DNA of 64,000 bases from an uncultured Acidobacteriaceae bacterium (GTDB taxonomy: Bacteria > Acidobacteriota > Terriglobia > Terriglobales > Acidobacteriaceae): contig CAIKND010000079.1 of assembly GCA_903828675.1 (NCBI GenBank), positions 1-64,000 on the forward strand. Direction: 5' to 3'. This document shows, piece by piece, positions 8,876-16,923 of this stretch (positions are counted from its first letter, which is position 1; each line of letters opens with the position of its first letter). The translations under genes and the position numbers were made by a program. The notes under the pieces are model-generated. The model did no database searches and was not told where the DNA came from. It was given only the letters and a program-made list of their open reading frames with translations.

Positions 8876-10147
8876 ATGGCTAATCAAAAGTTGACGCTCA
8901 GCAAGTATTCCATTGGAACCGGGGACAGGTTTGCTCACCAGGCGAAGGCGCAGTTGCAAGCCTGTGTAAAGGCTCTGGAGAGTGGCATCGAGGTCGTCCC
9001 CGTCTGGAACAAGTCGAACCGCGAGCACACCATCATCGGGTCCGAGCCCTTGTCGGCGCGGCAAGCTGCTGATGCCGCCGTCAAAGCACTCGACTGGAAG
9101 CAGCAATACTTCTGCGACGCGGACCACATCACGCTTCAGACCGTCGGCCGCTTCATCGACTCGTGTGATTTCTTCACCCTCGACGTTGCCGACTTCATCG
9201 GCCAGCCCGCGCAGGAAGCTGACGTCGACGCCTTCGTGAGCCGTCACCCGGAACTGCTGGGCAGCATCAAGCTTGAAGGCGCGGACGAGACCTTCGAAAT
9301 TACGCCGGAGAGCCTGCGCCAGGCCGCACAAAAATTCCTTGGAGCCGTCAAAAAGGCCGGCGAAGTCTACCGCAAAATTGAGAGCGTCAAGGGCGCAGGC
9401 AACTTCATCCCTGAAGTTTCGATGGATGAAACCGACCGCGCCCAGAGCCCCGTCGAGCTGCTCATCATCCTGGCGGCGATTGCCGATGAAGGCATCCCTG
9501 TCCAGACCATCGCCCCCAAGTTCAGCGGCCGCTTCAACAAGGGCGTTGACTATGTGGGCGACGTGGCGCAATTCGACCGCGAGTTTGCGCTCGACGTTGC
9601 GGCGATTGCTTATGCCGTAAAGAATTTTGGACTCCCGGAGAATCTCAAGCTGAGCGTTCACTCAGGCAGCGACAAGTTTTCCATCTACCCCTCTATCCAT
9701 GCGACCATCAAGCGTTTCAACGTCGGCGTACACCTCAAGACAGCCGGTACCACCTGGCTTGAAGAGTTGATCGGCCTGGCCGAAGCCGGGGGCGATGGGT
9801 TGGCGCTTGCCAAGGAAATCTATGCTGAAGCCTTTGCGCACCGCGAAGAACTCTGCGCGCCCTACGCAACAGTCATCGATATCGATCCGGCCAAGCTCCC
9901 TTCGCCGGACGAGGTGCGCGATTGGACTTCGGACCAGTACACTTCCGCCTTGCGTCATGTGCCCGGGGCGGCGGCCTACAACAGCAGCCTGCGCCAGTTG
10001 CTGCACGTCGGATTCAAGGTTGCCGCCAAGATGGGACGCCGCTATCTTGACCTGCTCGAAGCCAATGAGCCGGTGATTGCAAAGAACGTGACAGAGAATC
10101 TTTACAACCGCCACATCGCCCCCGTGTTTCTGGGGCAAAAGGGATAA
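8876..10147 (+). CDS. uxaE: Tagaturonate/fructuronate epimerase
   Basis: A 423-aa cytoplasmic protein of the tagaturonate epimerase (UxaE) family, recognised from the N-terminal YSIGTGDRFAHQAKAQLQA, WNKSNREHTIIGSEP, the central DADHITLQTVGRFIDSCDFF and GAGNFIPEVSMDETDRAQSP, and SVHSGSDKFSIYP...RFNVGVHLKTAGTTWLEE. The enzyme converts D-tagaturonate from UxaC into D-fructuronate, so the galacturonate and glucuronate routes merge without altronate. GGCAGGAAAG precedes the ATG, and only 13 bp separate it from the LarA-like gene. Its presence explains why no tagaturonate reductase or altronate dehydratase is encoded here. Confidence 0.88.
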   Translation: MANQKLTLSKYSIGTGDRFAHQAKAQLQACVKALESGIEVVPVWNKSNREHTIIGSEPLSARQAADAAVKALDWKQQYFCDADHITLQTVGRFIDSCDFFTLDVADFIGQPAQEADVDAFVSRHPELLGSIKLEGADETFEITPESLRQAAQKFLGAVKKAGEVYRKIESVKGAGNFIPEVSMDETDRAQSPVELLIILAAIADEGIPVQTIAPKFSGRFNKGVDYVGDVAQFDREFALDVAAIAYAVKNFGLPENLKLSVHSGSDKFSIYPSIHATIKRFNVGVHLKTAGTTWLEELIGLAEAGGDGLALAKEIYAEAFAHREELCAPYATVIDIDPAKLPSPDEVRDWTSDQYTSALRHVPGAAAYNSSLRQLLHVGFKVAAKMGRRYLDLLEANEPVIAKNVTENLYNRHIAPVFLGQKG

Positions 10148-10207
10148 TTAAGCCTTCGAGGCGCAGCAGAAGAGACCTCGTAAGCACAAATCTTGAACGG
10201 AGAAATC

Positions 10208-10984
10208 ATGACAAGTCAGCTTCTCAGCCTTGAAGGAAAAGTGGCGGTTGTAACCGGAGGAACTTCAGGTATTGGCCGCGCCCTTTCGCTCGGCCTCGCC
10301 GATGCAGGCGCAGACGTGATCGCGACGGCGCGCCGTCAGCAACAGGTGGAAGATACCGCAACTGAAATCGAAGCCCGTGGACGCAAGACCATCCGCCAGG
10401 CTTCAGATGTATGCGACCGCGCCTCGCTGGAAGCGTTGCTGGCCGCCGCACTCGATAAGTTCGGCAAGGTCGACATCCTGGTCAACTGCGCCGGCATCAT
10501 CAAGCGCCGCCCCACGCTGGAAGTTACGGAGGAAGAGTGGAACGGAATTATCAACACCAACCTCACCGGAACGCTGCGCGCTTGCCAGGTCTTCGGCAAG
10601 CATATGTTGGACCGCGGTTACGGCCGCATCATCAACATCTCGTCGCTGAATGCTTTCGCGGCGCTCAGTGAGGTAACAGCGTACGCTGCCAGCAAGGCCG
10701 GCGTGGCGTCATTAACCCGTTCGCTTGCCGTCGAGTGGTCCAAGAAGGGCGTTACCGTCAACGCCATCGCTCCCGGCGTCTTCCGCACCGACCTGAACGC
10801 GCAGTTGCTTGACAGCACGGCGCGCGGACAGGAACTGCTGATGCGCACGCCCATGGGCCGCTTCGGCAAAACCGAAGAGCTCATCGGAGCCCTTGTCTAT
10901 CTCGCCTCAAACAGTTCTTCCTTCGTCACCGGACAGACTATCGTCGTCGATGGAGGCTTCCTGGCCAGCGGCGTCAACCAGTAG
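10208..10984 (+). CDS. SDR oxidoreductase, KduD/gluconate-5-dehydrogenase-like; candidate fructuronate reductase
   Basis: Classical short-chain dehydrogenase of 258 aa. The ATG at 10208 is preferred because CGGAGAAATC precedes it. The nucleotide motif TGGTSGIG (16-23), VNCAGI (92-97, NNAG variant), Ser145/146, Y159 and K163 (YAASK) and the C-terminal GQTIVVDGGF are intact. The sequence resembles 2-deoxy-D-gluconate 3-dehydrogenase and gluconate 5-dehydrogenase. Fructuronate is the 5-keto form of mannonate, so a 5-ketoaldonate reductase of this type could replace UxuB. That role is inferred from operon position (last gene, 60 bp after uxaE) and not from a substrate motif; KduD activity on ketodeoxyuronates is the alternative. 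Confidence 0.82.
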   Translation: MTSQLLSLEGKVAVVTGGTSGIGRALSLGLADAGADVIATARRQQQVEDTATEIEARGRKTIRQASDVCDRASLEALLAAALDKFGKVDILVNCAGIIKRRPTLEVTEEEWNGIINTNLTGTLRACQVFGKHMLDRGYGRIINISSLNAFAALSEVTAYAASKAGVASLTRSLAVEWSKKGVTVNAIAPGVFRTDLNAQLLDSTARGQELLMRTPMGRFGKTEELIGALVYLASNSSSFVTGQTIVVDGGFLASGVNQ

Positions 10985-11004
10985 ACACGGCACTTTCTTT
11001 CCAG

Positions 11005-11046
11005 CAACAAAATAGGCTGCGCCATTAGGTGCAGCCTGTTTTGTTG
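11005..11046. terminator. Bidirectional intrinsic terminator between the uronate operon and GH28
   Basis: CAACAAAA-T-AGGCTGC, a 10-base loop, GCAGCCT-G-TTTTGTTG. The GC stem is flanked by A and T runs, so it can terminate both convergent transcripts. Confidence 0.8.
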
Positions 11047-11058
11047 ATCCATTCTGGG

Positions 11059-12351
11059 TTAGCGCAGCGAAACCTTCGCTCCCACCAGCTTCTCAATCGC
11101 CTGCCCTTTTTCTGCCTTCACAACCACGCCTTCGCCCGAAACATCCGCATAGCCAATCACGAGTCCGGTCTGCGCACTGATATTCACATTGCGCAGAACC
11201 ACACCCGCAACAGGCGACTCCGGCAACCCGACGATTGCGCCAGCCGACGTGCTCCCCGTAGCCGTCACATTCTCGATCACGATGTCGTGGAAGTGCGGTG
11301 TCAGCCGCGTCACCGGTTGTGCCGCCTCGCCCTCCGCAGGCATCACCTTCGGATAGTACTCGCTGATGATCACCGCGTTCTTTACGCCTTTCATGGTGAT
11401 GTCGCGAAACACAAAATTGCCCACGTCATTTCCGCGGTCGCGATTCGCCTTCACGCGAATGCCGTTGTCGGTTCCCTCAAAGTGAATGCGCTCGGCACGG
11501 ATGTTACGCGCGCCGCCTGCAACCTCGCTGCCGATCGACAAGCCGTGCCCATGCAGAAACGTGCAATCGGTAATCGTAATGTCGCGGCTTGGATCGTCCG
11601 GCCCCGGCGAGTTGATGGCGCCCGACTTGATCGCCACATCGTCGTCGCCCACATCGGCAAACACATGATCAATCACGACATGCGATGAGGAAAATGGATC
11701 GATGGCGTCCGTGTTCGGCGAGTGCGTTGGAGCCAAAAACTTCGCGTTGCGGATGATCACATCGTCGGAGTAATAGGGAACCAGTTGCCACATAGGCGAA
11801 TTCTGAATCGTCACGCCCTCCACGCGCACATGCCTGCAATGATCGAAGACCACCAGCCGGGGCCGCGGGTGATCGTTGCCCATCACGCCAGCGTTCTTGA
11901 CGCTGCGCGCAATCACCCACCAGCTTTCGCCCGCGCCGTCGATGATGCCTTCACCCGTAATCGCGACATTCGTGGCATTCACCGCGCTCACCAGTGCCTG
12001 CAGGCCGGGCTCACGGAATTCCGTCTTGGCCGGATACTCCGCATGATCGGGAGAACCCAGAAGCGTAGCGCCCTTGTCGAGTTGCAGGGTGATATTGCTC
12101 TTGAGCAGAATGGGCGCGCTCAGATAAGTGCCCGCGCTCAGCACCACCGTGCCGCCACCCTGCTTCTCGCACGCGTCAATCGCTGCTTGAATCGCTACCG
12201 TATCCTTGGCGACTCCATCTCCCTTGGCGCCAAAGGTGCGCGGATTGCAAAGTGGAGACGCGTAGAGAGCGATTGCCGAAACGGCCACGAAAGCCAGGGC
12301 AAGCGCCGCTACAGGAAGAAGTTGCCTGATACAGGAATTCTGTCGATTCAC
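11059..12351 (-). CDS. GH28 polygalacturonase-like glycoside hydrolase
   Basis: Secreted parallel beta-helix enzyme of about 430 aa that hydrolyses galacturonan. The GTG at 12351 is chosen because AGAGGA lies six bases upstream and the proposed promoter would leave a 32-base leader; an ATG at 12387 is in frame but lacks a ribosome site. A signal sequence (LLPVAALALAFVAVSAIALYAS) precedes the CNPRTFGAKGDGVAKDTVAIQAAIDAC start of the helix. The GH28 catalytic blocks are all present: NTDAIDP, GDDDVAIKSG, HGHGLSIGSE and GIRVKAN. It converges on the uronate operon, and a TGGTCATACCA palindrome overlaps its promoter, so it probably supplies galacturonate to UxaC and shares the GntR regulator. Confidence 0.92.
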   Translation of the reverse strand: MNRQNSCIRQLLPVAALALAFVAVSAIALYASPLCNPRTFGAKGDGVAKDTVAIQAAIDACEKQGGGTVVLSAGTYLSAPILLKSNITLQLDKGATLLGSPDHAEYPAKTEFREPGLQALVSAVNATNVAITGEGIIDGAGESWWVIARSVKNAGVMGNDHPRPRLVVFDHCRHVRVEGVTIQNSPMWQLVPYYSDDVIIRNAKFLAPTHSPNTDAIDPFSSSHVVIDHVFADVGDDDVAIKSGAINSPGPDDPSRDITITDCTFLHGHGLSIGSEVAGGARNIRAERIHFEGTDNGIRVKANRDRGNDVGNFVFRDITMKGVKNAVIISEYYPKVMPAEGEAAQPVTRLTPHFHDIVIENVTATGSTSAGAIVGLPESPVAGVVLRNVNISAQTGLVIGYADVSGEGVVVKAEKGQAIEKLVGAKVSLR

Positions 12352-12389
12352 TGGAGTTCCTCTAAGACGGAAGGTTTGCCTGCCCATCC

Positions 12390-12423
12390 ATCATACGCCG
12401 GAAATCTCTAGTGGTCATACCAC
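12390..12423 (-). promoter_or_regulatory. GH28 promoter with overlapping GntR/FadR operator
   Basis: On the minus strand, GTGGTATGACCAC (12423-12411) is a palindrome of the TGGTCNGACCA type with one half-site change. It overlaps a TATGAC -35, and 18 bp further is TATGAT (-10, 12395-12390). The predicted start near 12383 fits the GTG start at 12351. Confidence 0.5.
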
Positions 12424-12479
12424 GCAAGCAGATCAATATTAGCCGCGAAAGCTAACGAAACAGCGGTGTCGCCTTGCTC

Positions 12480-13955
12480 TCAGGCTGGGCAGGTTCCGGA
12501 GCTGCAATTGCCGGCAAAGGGCAGGCGGACGGTAAATTTCGTGCTTCCCGGTTCGGATTCCACCGCGATGGCGCCACCGAATTTCTGAGTCACGATGCGG
12601 TGAACGATCTCGAGTCCCAATCCGGTGCCGGATCCCTGCGGCTTGGTGGTAAAGAACGCTTCGAAGATGTGCGGCCGGACCTCAGCCGGAATACCCGTGC
12701 CGTGATCCGTGATACTCACCGCCAGCCAGCCAGGTTCTGTCCAGGTCGCAATCTCAATCTGCGCATTCGCCGGTGAAGCGTCCACGGCATTGTCGATCAG
12801 GTTGGTCCACACCTGGCTCAGCGCGGAGCCGCGCGTGTGAATCGTCGACGGAGCCGCGTCAAAGCGCTTTTCAACGCTGATCTGCTTGATGCGCAGCTTG
12901 TGGCCCAGGATCGTCAGCGTGCTTTGCAGGCTGTCGTTTACGTCAATCGTCTTATCCGGCGAGCGCTCATCGTAAGCGAATTTCTTCACTGCCATCGCCA
13001 GATCGGAAATGCGCCCGATGCTCTCTTCAATGGCGCACACCAGCGAGACGCTTGAAACCAGCGCCTCCAACCAGTTGAGCGTGTCGGAGAAGCTGGCGGC
13101 CTCGAATGCTTCCTTCGCACAGCCAAGCTCCTCCTGGCGCAGCCCAATACCCACCAGTGCGGGCGCAATGGTGAATGCGTTTTCCACCCCGGCCGACGCC
13201 AGCCACGCCGCCATGGCCTCTTCCGCGTCTGATTGCTCCAGGCTGCTCACGGCCGGAGCGTGGCAGCCGTGCATGGTTTGTTCGAGCATGCTGCGCATGC
13301 ACTCAAGCTGGGCCGGGGTTTTGGGCTTGGAGCTCGAACGCAGGCTCAGTTGCTGCAAACGCATCAGGTTCTCGCGCAGTTGCGAAGCGGCGCGTTTGGC
13401 CGCCGATCCGGGATTGTGCAACTCGTGCATGAGGCCAGCCGCGAGCGTACCCAGCGAGATCAGTTTCTCCCGGTGCAGCGCCTCCACCTGGTAAGTCTGG
13501 AGCCGCAGAGCCGCATCTGCCAGCACCACTTTGCGCGCTTCCGGGCAAGTGGCCATCAGCGTCCAAAAATCCTGCTCGGTAAAGCGGATAAGCAACGAGT
13601 CCTGCACCGCAACAATCACGAAAGGCGAGTAGGGCTTGCCGGTAAGCAGAGGCGCCTCGCCAAAGCCCTCTCCGGCGCGGGCGAAGCCCACTGCCGTGAG
13701 GGAACCATCCGGCTCCGGGCGGTCGGCACGAATCTCCCCGTCTAGCACCAGCCAGTACGCGCGAATCGATTGCCGTGGCTCCGCCAGGACCGAACCTGCG
13801 CGGGCCGTTATTCGATCGACGTTGTGTACGCCGCTTAAAACGTCACTCAGATCGGCAGCGCAGGTTTCGACAAAGGGGCGGGTATGGCCGAGAGCCTCCG
13901 CAACTTCCCGCAAAGGGACCGATTCGATGACGATAGATGGTCCGTCGATGCTCAT
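12480..13955 (-). CDS. Soluble sensor histidine kinase with cyclic-nucleotide-binding-like domain
   Basis: A 491-aa kinase without transmembrane segments. Residues about 40-140 form a CRP/cNMP-binding-like sensor ([37 protein letters not shown]). The dimerisation box has H177 in [20 protein letters not shown], and the GHKL ATPase has N ([10 protein letters not shown]), G1 (DHGTGIP) and G2 ([14 protein letters not shown]) boxes. The protein ends in a small Cys pair (NCSSGTC). It lies 20 bp downstream of the response-regulator/flavoprotein gene, so the two almost certainly form a two-component pair. The sensor pocket ligand is not readable; a redox or nucleotide signal is plausible given the partner. 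Confidence 0.88.
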   Translation of the reverse strand: MSIDGPSIVIESVPLREVAEALGHTRPFVETCAADLSDVLSGVHNVDRITARAGSVLAEPRQSIRAYWLVLDGEIRADRPEPDGSLTAVGFARAGEGFGEAPLLTGKPYSPFVIVAVQDSLLIRFTEQDFWTLMATCPEARKVVLADAALRLQTYQVEALHREKLISLGTLAAGLMHELHNPGSAAKRAASQLRENLMRLQQLSLRSSSKPKTPAQLECMRSMLEQTMHGCHAPAVSSLEQSDAEEAMAAWLASAGVENAFTIAPALVGIGLRQEELGCAKEAFEAASFSDTLNWLEALVSSVSLVCAIEESIGRISDLAMAVKKFAYDERSPDKTIDVNDSLQSTLTILGHKLRIKQISVEKRFDAAPSTIHTRGSALSQVWTNLIDNAVDASPANAQIEIATWTEPGWLAVSITDHGTGIPAEVRPHIFEAFFTTKPQGSGTGLGLEIVHRIVTQKFGGAIAVESEPGSTKFTVRLPFAGNCSSGTCPA

Positions 13956-13975
13956 TCTTGCTTGCTGCCTTCCTT

Positions 13976-15628
13976 CTAGAATCCCGCCAGGTACTGGTGA
14001 ACAAACTGCACTGCGATGGAACCCTCGCCAACCGCCGAGGCCACGCGCTTTACTGATCCATGCCGCACGTCGCCGGCCACAAAGACCCCGGGGACGCTGG
14101 TCTCCAGCAAGAACGGCTCGCGCTGTTCATGCCAGATGTCGGGCAACTTGCCTTCAACGCGCAAATCCGGTCCGGCCAGCAGAAAACCCTTCTCGTCCCG
14201 CAAGACCGAGGGAGGCAGCCACGCCGTACTCGGCGCAGCACCTATAAACACGAACAGAGAGGTAGCCGGTACGCTATATTCTCCTGCCGGACCGCCCAGT
14301 TTCAGCGTCGCCAGCCGCTCCTCGCCGATCGCCTCCAACACCTGAGTCCGCGGCTCAATCACTATATTGGATGTGCGTTCGATCTCATCGATTAAGTATT
14401 TCGACATGGTGGCCGACAGGCCCTCGCCGCGAACCAGCATGGTGACCTTGCAAGCAAACTTGGCAAAGTGCAGCGCTGCCTGCCCGGCGGAGTTGGCGCC
14501 CCCCACGATAAAGACCTCTTCGTCCTTGCAGGCCACGGCCTCAACCAGTGCGGCCCCATAGTAGATGCCTCGTCCGGTCAGCCGTCCTGCGCCCGGAATA
14601 TCGAGCTTCCGGTATTGAACTCCGGGGGCCAGCAGCACCGCATGGCTCGATACCTCACGCCCATCCCCTAGTTGCACAAACCGGTATTGCCCGTCGATGC
14701 GCAGGCTGGTGGCCCGCTGCGTAAGAAACTCGGCGCCGAACCGCGTGGCCTGAATGTGTGCGCGTCGCCCCAGGTCTGCCCCCGTCACTCCAGAAGGAAA
14801 TCCCAGATAATTCTCAATCTTCGAAGAGGAACCGGCCTGTCCGCCGGGCGCCTCAGGCTCAATCACCAGCGACCTCAACCCCTCGCTGGCGCCATAAACC
14901 GCTGCCGCCAGACCGGCCGGCCCCGCACCCACGACCACTAGGTCATAGAAATCCTGGGTGGCCTGGACGCTCAGGCCCACCCGCTGTGCCAGAGTCTCCG
15001 GCTCAGGCGCAACCAGGGCGCTGCCGTCAGCAAACAGCACTACCGGCAGGTGGTCCGGATCCAAGTGCCGGTCCTCCAGCAACTGGAGCGCGTCCATGTT
15101 GCCTGCAATGTCCAGCCAGCGGTAAGGCACGTGGTTGCGCGACAGAAAGTTGCGTACCTTGTGGTCCTTCAGCGACCATCGATTCCCGATTACGCGAAGC
15201 CCTTCAAAAGAAGGGCGATAGCCGGCCTTCCAGTCTTCAAGCAGGTCGTTCAGAACCGGGTAGAGTTTCTCCTCCGGTGGGTCCCAGGGCTTGGTCAGGT
15301 AGTAGTGAATGCGAGCGGTATTGATGGCGCGGATGGCCACCTCTGTATCGGCATAGGCGGTCAGCAGCACGCGCCGGGCCTCGGGATACAGTGCCAGGGC
15401 ACGCTCCAAAAAATCCACGCCAGACATGCCCGGCATACGCTGGTCGCTAAGCAAGAGAGCAACCGGCTCCTGCCGGGTTTTCAGCTGAGCCAACATATCC
15501 AAGGCAGCCTTACCGCTGGCTGCGCGCATCACACGATACGTGGCCCCGTACTGCCGGCGCAGGTCCTGCACCACCGCCTCCAGGACGCTGACGTCGTCGT
15601 CTACCGCTAACAGAATTGGCCTTGCCAT
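13976..15628 (-). CDS. Fused response regulator / thioredoxin-reductase-like flavoprotein
   Basis: A three-part protein of 550 aa. Residues 1-125 are a receiver domain with D10-D12, phosphoacceptor D62 (LLLSDQRMPGMSG) and K113 (YYLTKPW). Residues about 140-215 look like a glutaredoxin/thioredoxin-fold linker. Residues 228-550 are an FAD/NAD(P) thioredoxin-reductase fold (DLVVVGAGPAGLAAAVYGAS, EVFIVGGANSAGQAALHFA, GVFVAGDVRHGSVKRVASAVGEGSIA). The redox CxxC of real thioredoxin reductases is replaced (GRGIYYGAALVEA), so it cannot reduce thioredoxin in the usual way. GAGGATAT precedes the ATG. It is followed directly by its probable kinase. The output may be an NAD(P)H- or redox-gated signal; the architecture is known, its function is not. 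Confidence 0.87.
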   Translation of the reverse strand: MARPILLAVDDDVSVLEAVVQDLRRQYGATYRVMRAASGKAALDMLAQLKTRQEPVALLLSDQRMPGMSGVDFLERALALYPEARRVLLTAYADTEVAIRAINTARIHYYLTKPWDPPEEKLYPVLNDLLEDWKAGYRPSFEGLRVIGNRWSLKDHKVRNFLSRNHVPYRWLDIAGNMDALQLLEDRHLDPDHLPVVLFADGSALVAPEPETLAQRVGLSVQATQDFYDLVVVGAGPAGLAAAVYGASEGLRSLVIEPEAPGGQAGSSSKIENYLGFPSGVTGADLGRRAHIQATRFGAEFLTQRATSLRIDGQYRFVQLGDGREVSSHAVLLAPGVQYRKLDIPGAGRLTGRGIYYGAALVEAVACKDEEVFIVGGANSAGQAALHFAKFACKVTMLVRGEGLSATMSKYLIDEIERTSNIVIEPRTQVLEAIGEERLATLKLGGPAGEYSVPATSLFVFIGAAPSTAWLPPSVLRDEKGFLLAGPDLRVEGKLPDIWHEQREPFLLETSVPGVFVAGDVRHGSVKRVASAVGEGSIAVQFVHQYLAGF

Positions 15629-16081
15629 ATATCCTCAGTGTAGGGCTTGGCTACGACGCTTATGCAAACGTGTAACCGGATGGAGCATTGGTCGGGTCGC
15701 CGCTCGCTGGATGGTGGCGACTTGCATTCATAGATTTCCGCAACCGGCATTCGCGCAGGCGCGATAGCCCCAGGGTTAACGAAGTACATGCTTCCGACCC
15801 AGGATTTTAGTGAGCCTCTGGGTCGCCAAGCTGTAATCTCAAGAGTGGGGGAAGTGCTGCGATGCCAATCTTCCCAGTTCAGTTGATTACGAAAGGACCC
15901 CGGGCGATTCGTAGTGTTGCAATTGCGTACAGTCCCAAGATTTTCTTCGTTTTGCCGATAGGTTCGCAAGGGAAGAATTCTTTCGCCCCTGTTCAAGGCG
16001 CGCTACCGGTTTGCGAAGGAATCGCTGACTGGGCAGCCTGTAACTTTTTCAGACGGGGATCGAGCAAATGAGGCGCACATC
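15629..16081. other. 453-bp divergent intergenic region, no gene seen
   Basis: Holds the promoters of the flavoprotein/kinase pair (minus) and the NarL-type regulator (plus). Short open frames here lack coding character and ribosome sites. I see no clear operator or hairpin. Confidence 0.4.
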
Positions 16082-16762
16082 ATGAACAAGGTTATTCTGG
16101 CCGATTCTCAGGCAATTTTCCGCGCAGGTACCGCCAAGGTACTCGCCATGGACGAAGATCTGCGCATCATTGCTCAATGCACAGATGTGGATCGAATGTA
16201 CCATGCAATCGCGACTTTCCCAGGCTCGATTACCGTGTTTGCCGCTTCCATGCGGCCGGATTTCACCCGGTTGCGCCTTCTGCTTGAGTCGGTTGGCAGC
16301 CGCGGCATCGTCATCGCAGAAAACAACGAGATTGCGGGCACTTATCTGCAACAAGGTTTCCGCGGCATCGTGTTTCGCAATGTCACCGGTCCGGCCCTCG
16401 TGGAGTGTGTTCGCCGAGTCGCCGCCGGCGACACCTGGCTTCCTCCCCAGGTGATGCAACCCGACTCGCCAGAAGAAGATATGGTCGGCACCCGCGTTCG
16501 CGACCGGCTGACACCAAAAGAGATGCGAATAGTCGCCCTCATCGTGCAAGGCTGCAAAAACCGCGAAATCGCCACCCGCCTCAAGACCACCGAACAGGTC
16601 ATCAAGAACTACCTGCGGTCCATCTACGACAAAACCGGAGTTGGTGACCGGCTGGAGTTGGCTTTGTTCACAATCCACCACCGCGTGCTGGCACAAGCCG
16701 CCGCCGAAGTGGGCAGCAAGCTTGAAGCCGAAGAGGCTGCCGCGCCGTCGGCCGTCGCCTAG
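16082..16762 (+). CDS. NarL/LuxR-family regulator with degenerate receiver
   Basis: A 226-aa two-domain regulator. The C-terminal GerE-type helix-turn-helix is canonical (LTPKEMRIVALIVQGCKNRE followed by ATRLKTTEQVIKNYLRSIYD, about residues 140-200). The N-terminal receiver keeps an acidic residue at D8 but the phosphoacceptor position is A54 (ITVFAASMRP instead of the LLDxxMP pattern), and the switch lysine is replaced by Arg (GIVFRN). It is therefore probably a phosphorylation-independent pseudo-receiver. GAGGCGCACATC precedes the ATG. It diverges from the fused flavoprotein/kinase pair; no dedicated kinase is adjacent, and its targets are unknown. Confidence 0.88.
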   Translation: MNKVILADSQAIFRAGTAKVLAMDEDLRIIAQCTDVDRMYHAIATFPGSITVFAASMRPDFTRLRLLLESVGSRGIVIAENNEIAGTYLQQGFRGIVFRNVTGPALVECVRRVAAGDTWLPPQVMQPDSPEEDMVGTRVRDRLTPKEMRIVALIVQGCKNREIATRLKTTEQVIKNYLRSIYDKTGVGDRLELALFTIHHRVLAQAAAEVGSKLEAEEAAAPSAVA

Positions 16763-16832
16763 CAAGGCCGGCAGATTACCGACATCCTGCAACCCAGGAC
16801 GCTTCTTGCCACCGGTTGATGCTCAGAACCTG

Positions 16833-16892
16833 ACAGGGGAAATGGCAGTTCAGTTCTCTCGAAATCGAGACCTGAACTGCCATTTCCCCTGT
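16833..16892. terminator. Long perfect hairpin between convergent genes
   Basis: Arms of 21 bp (16833-16853 and 16872-16892; ACAGGGGAAATGG... and ...CCATTTCCCCTGT) pair perfectly. The 18-base loop contains an inner stem TCTCG-AAAT-CGAGA. It lies between the convergent regulator and ompA-like genes and can serve both strands. There is no long T tract. Confidence 0.65.
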
Positions 16893-16923
16893 TGCCGCGT
16901 CTGTGCGAGCACCCACACCCGCC

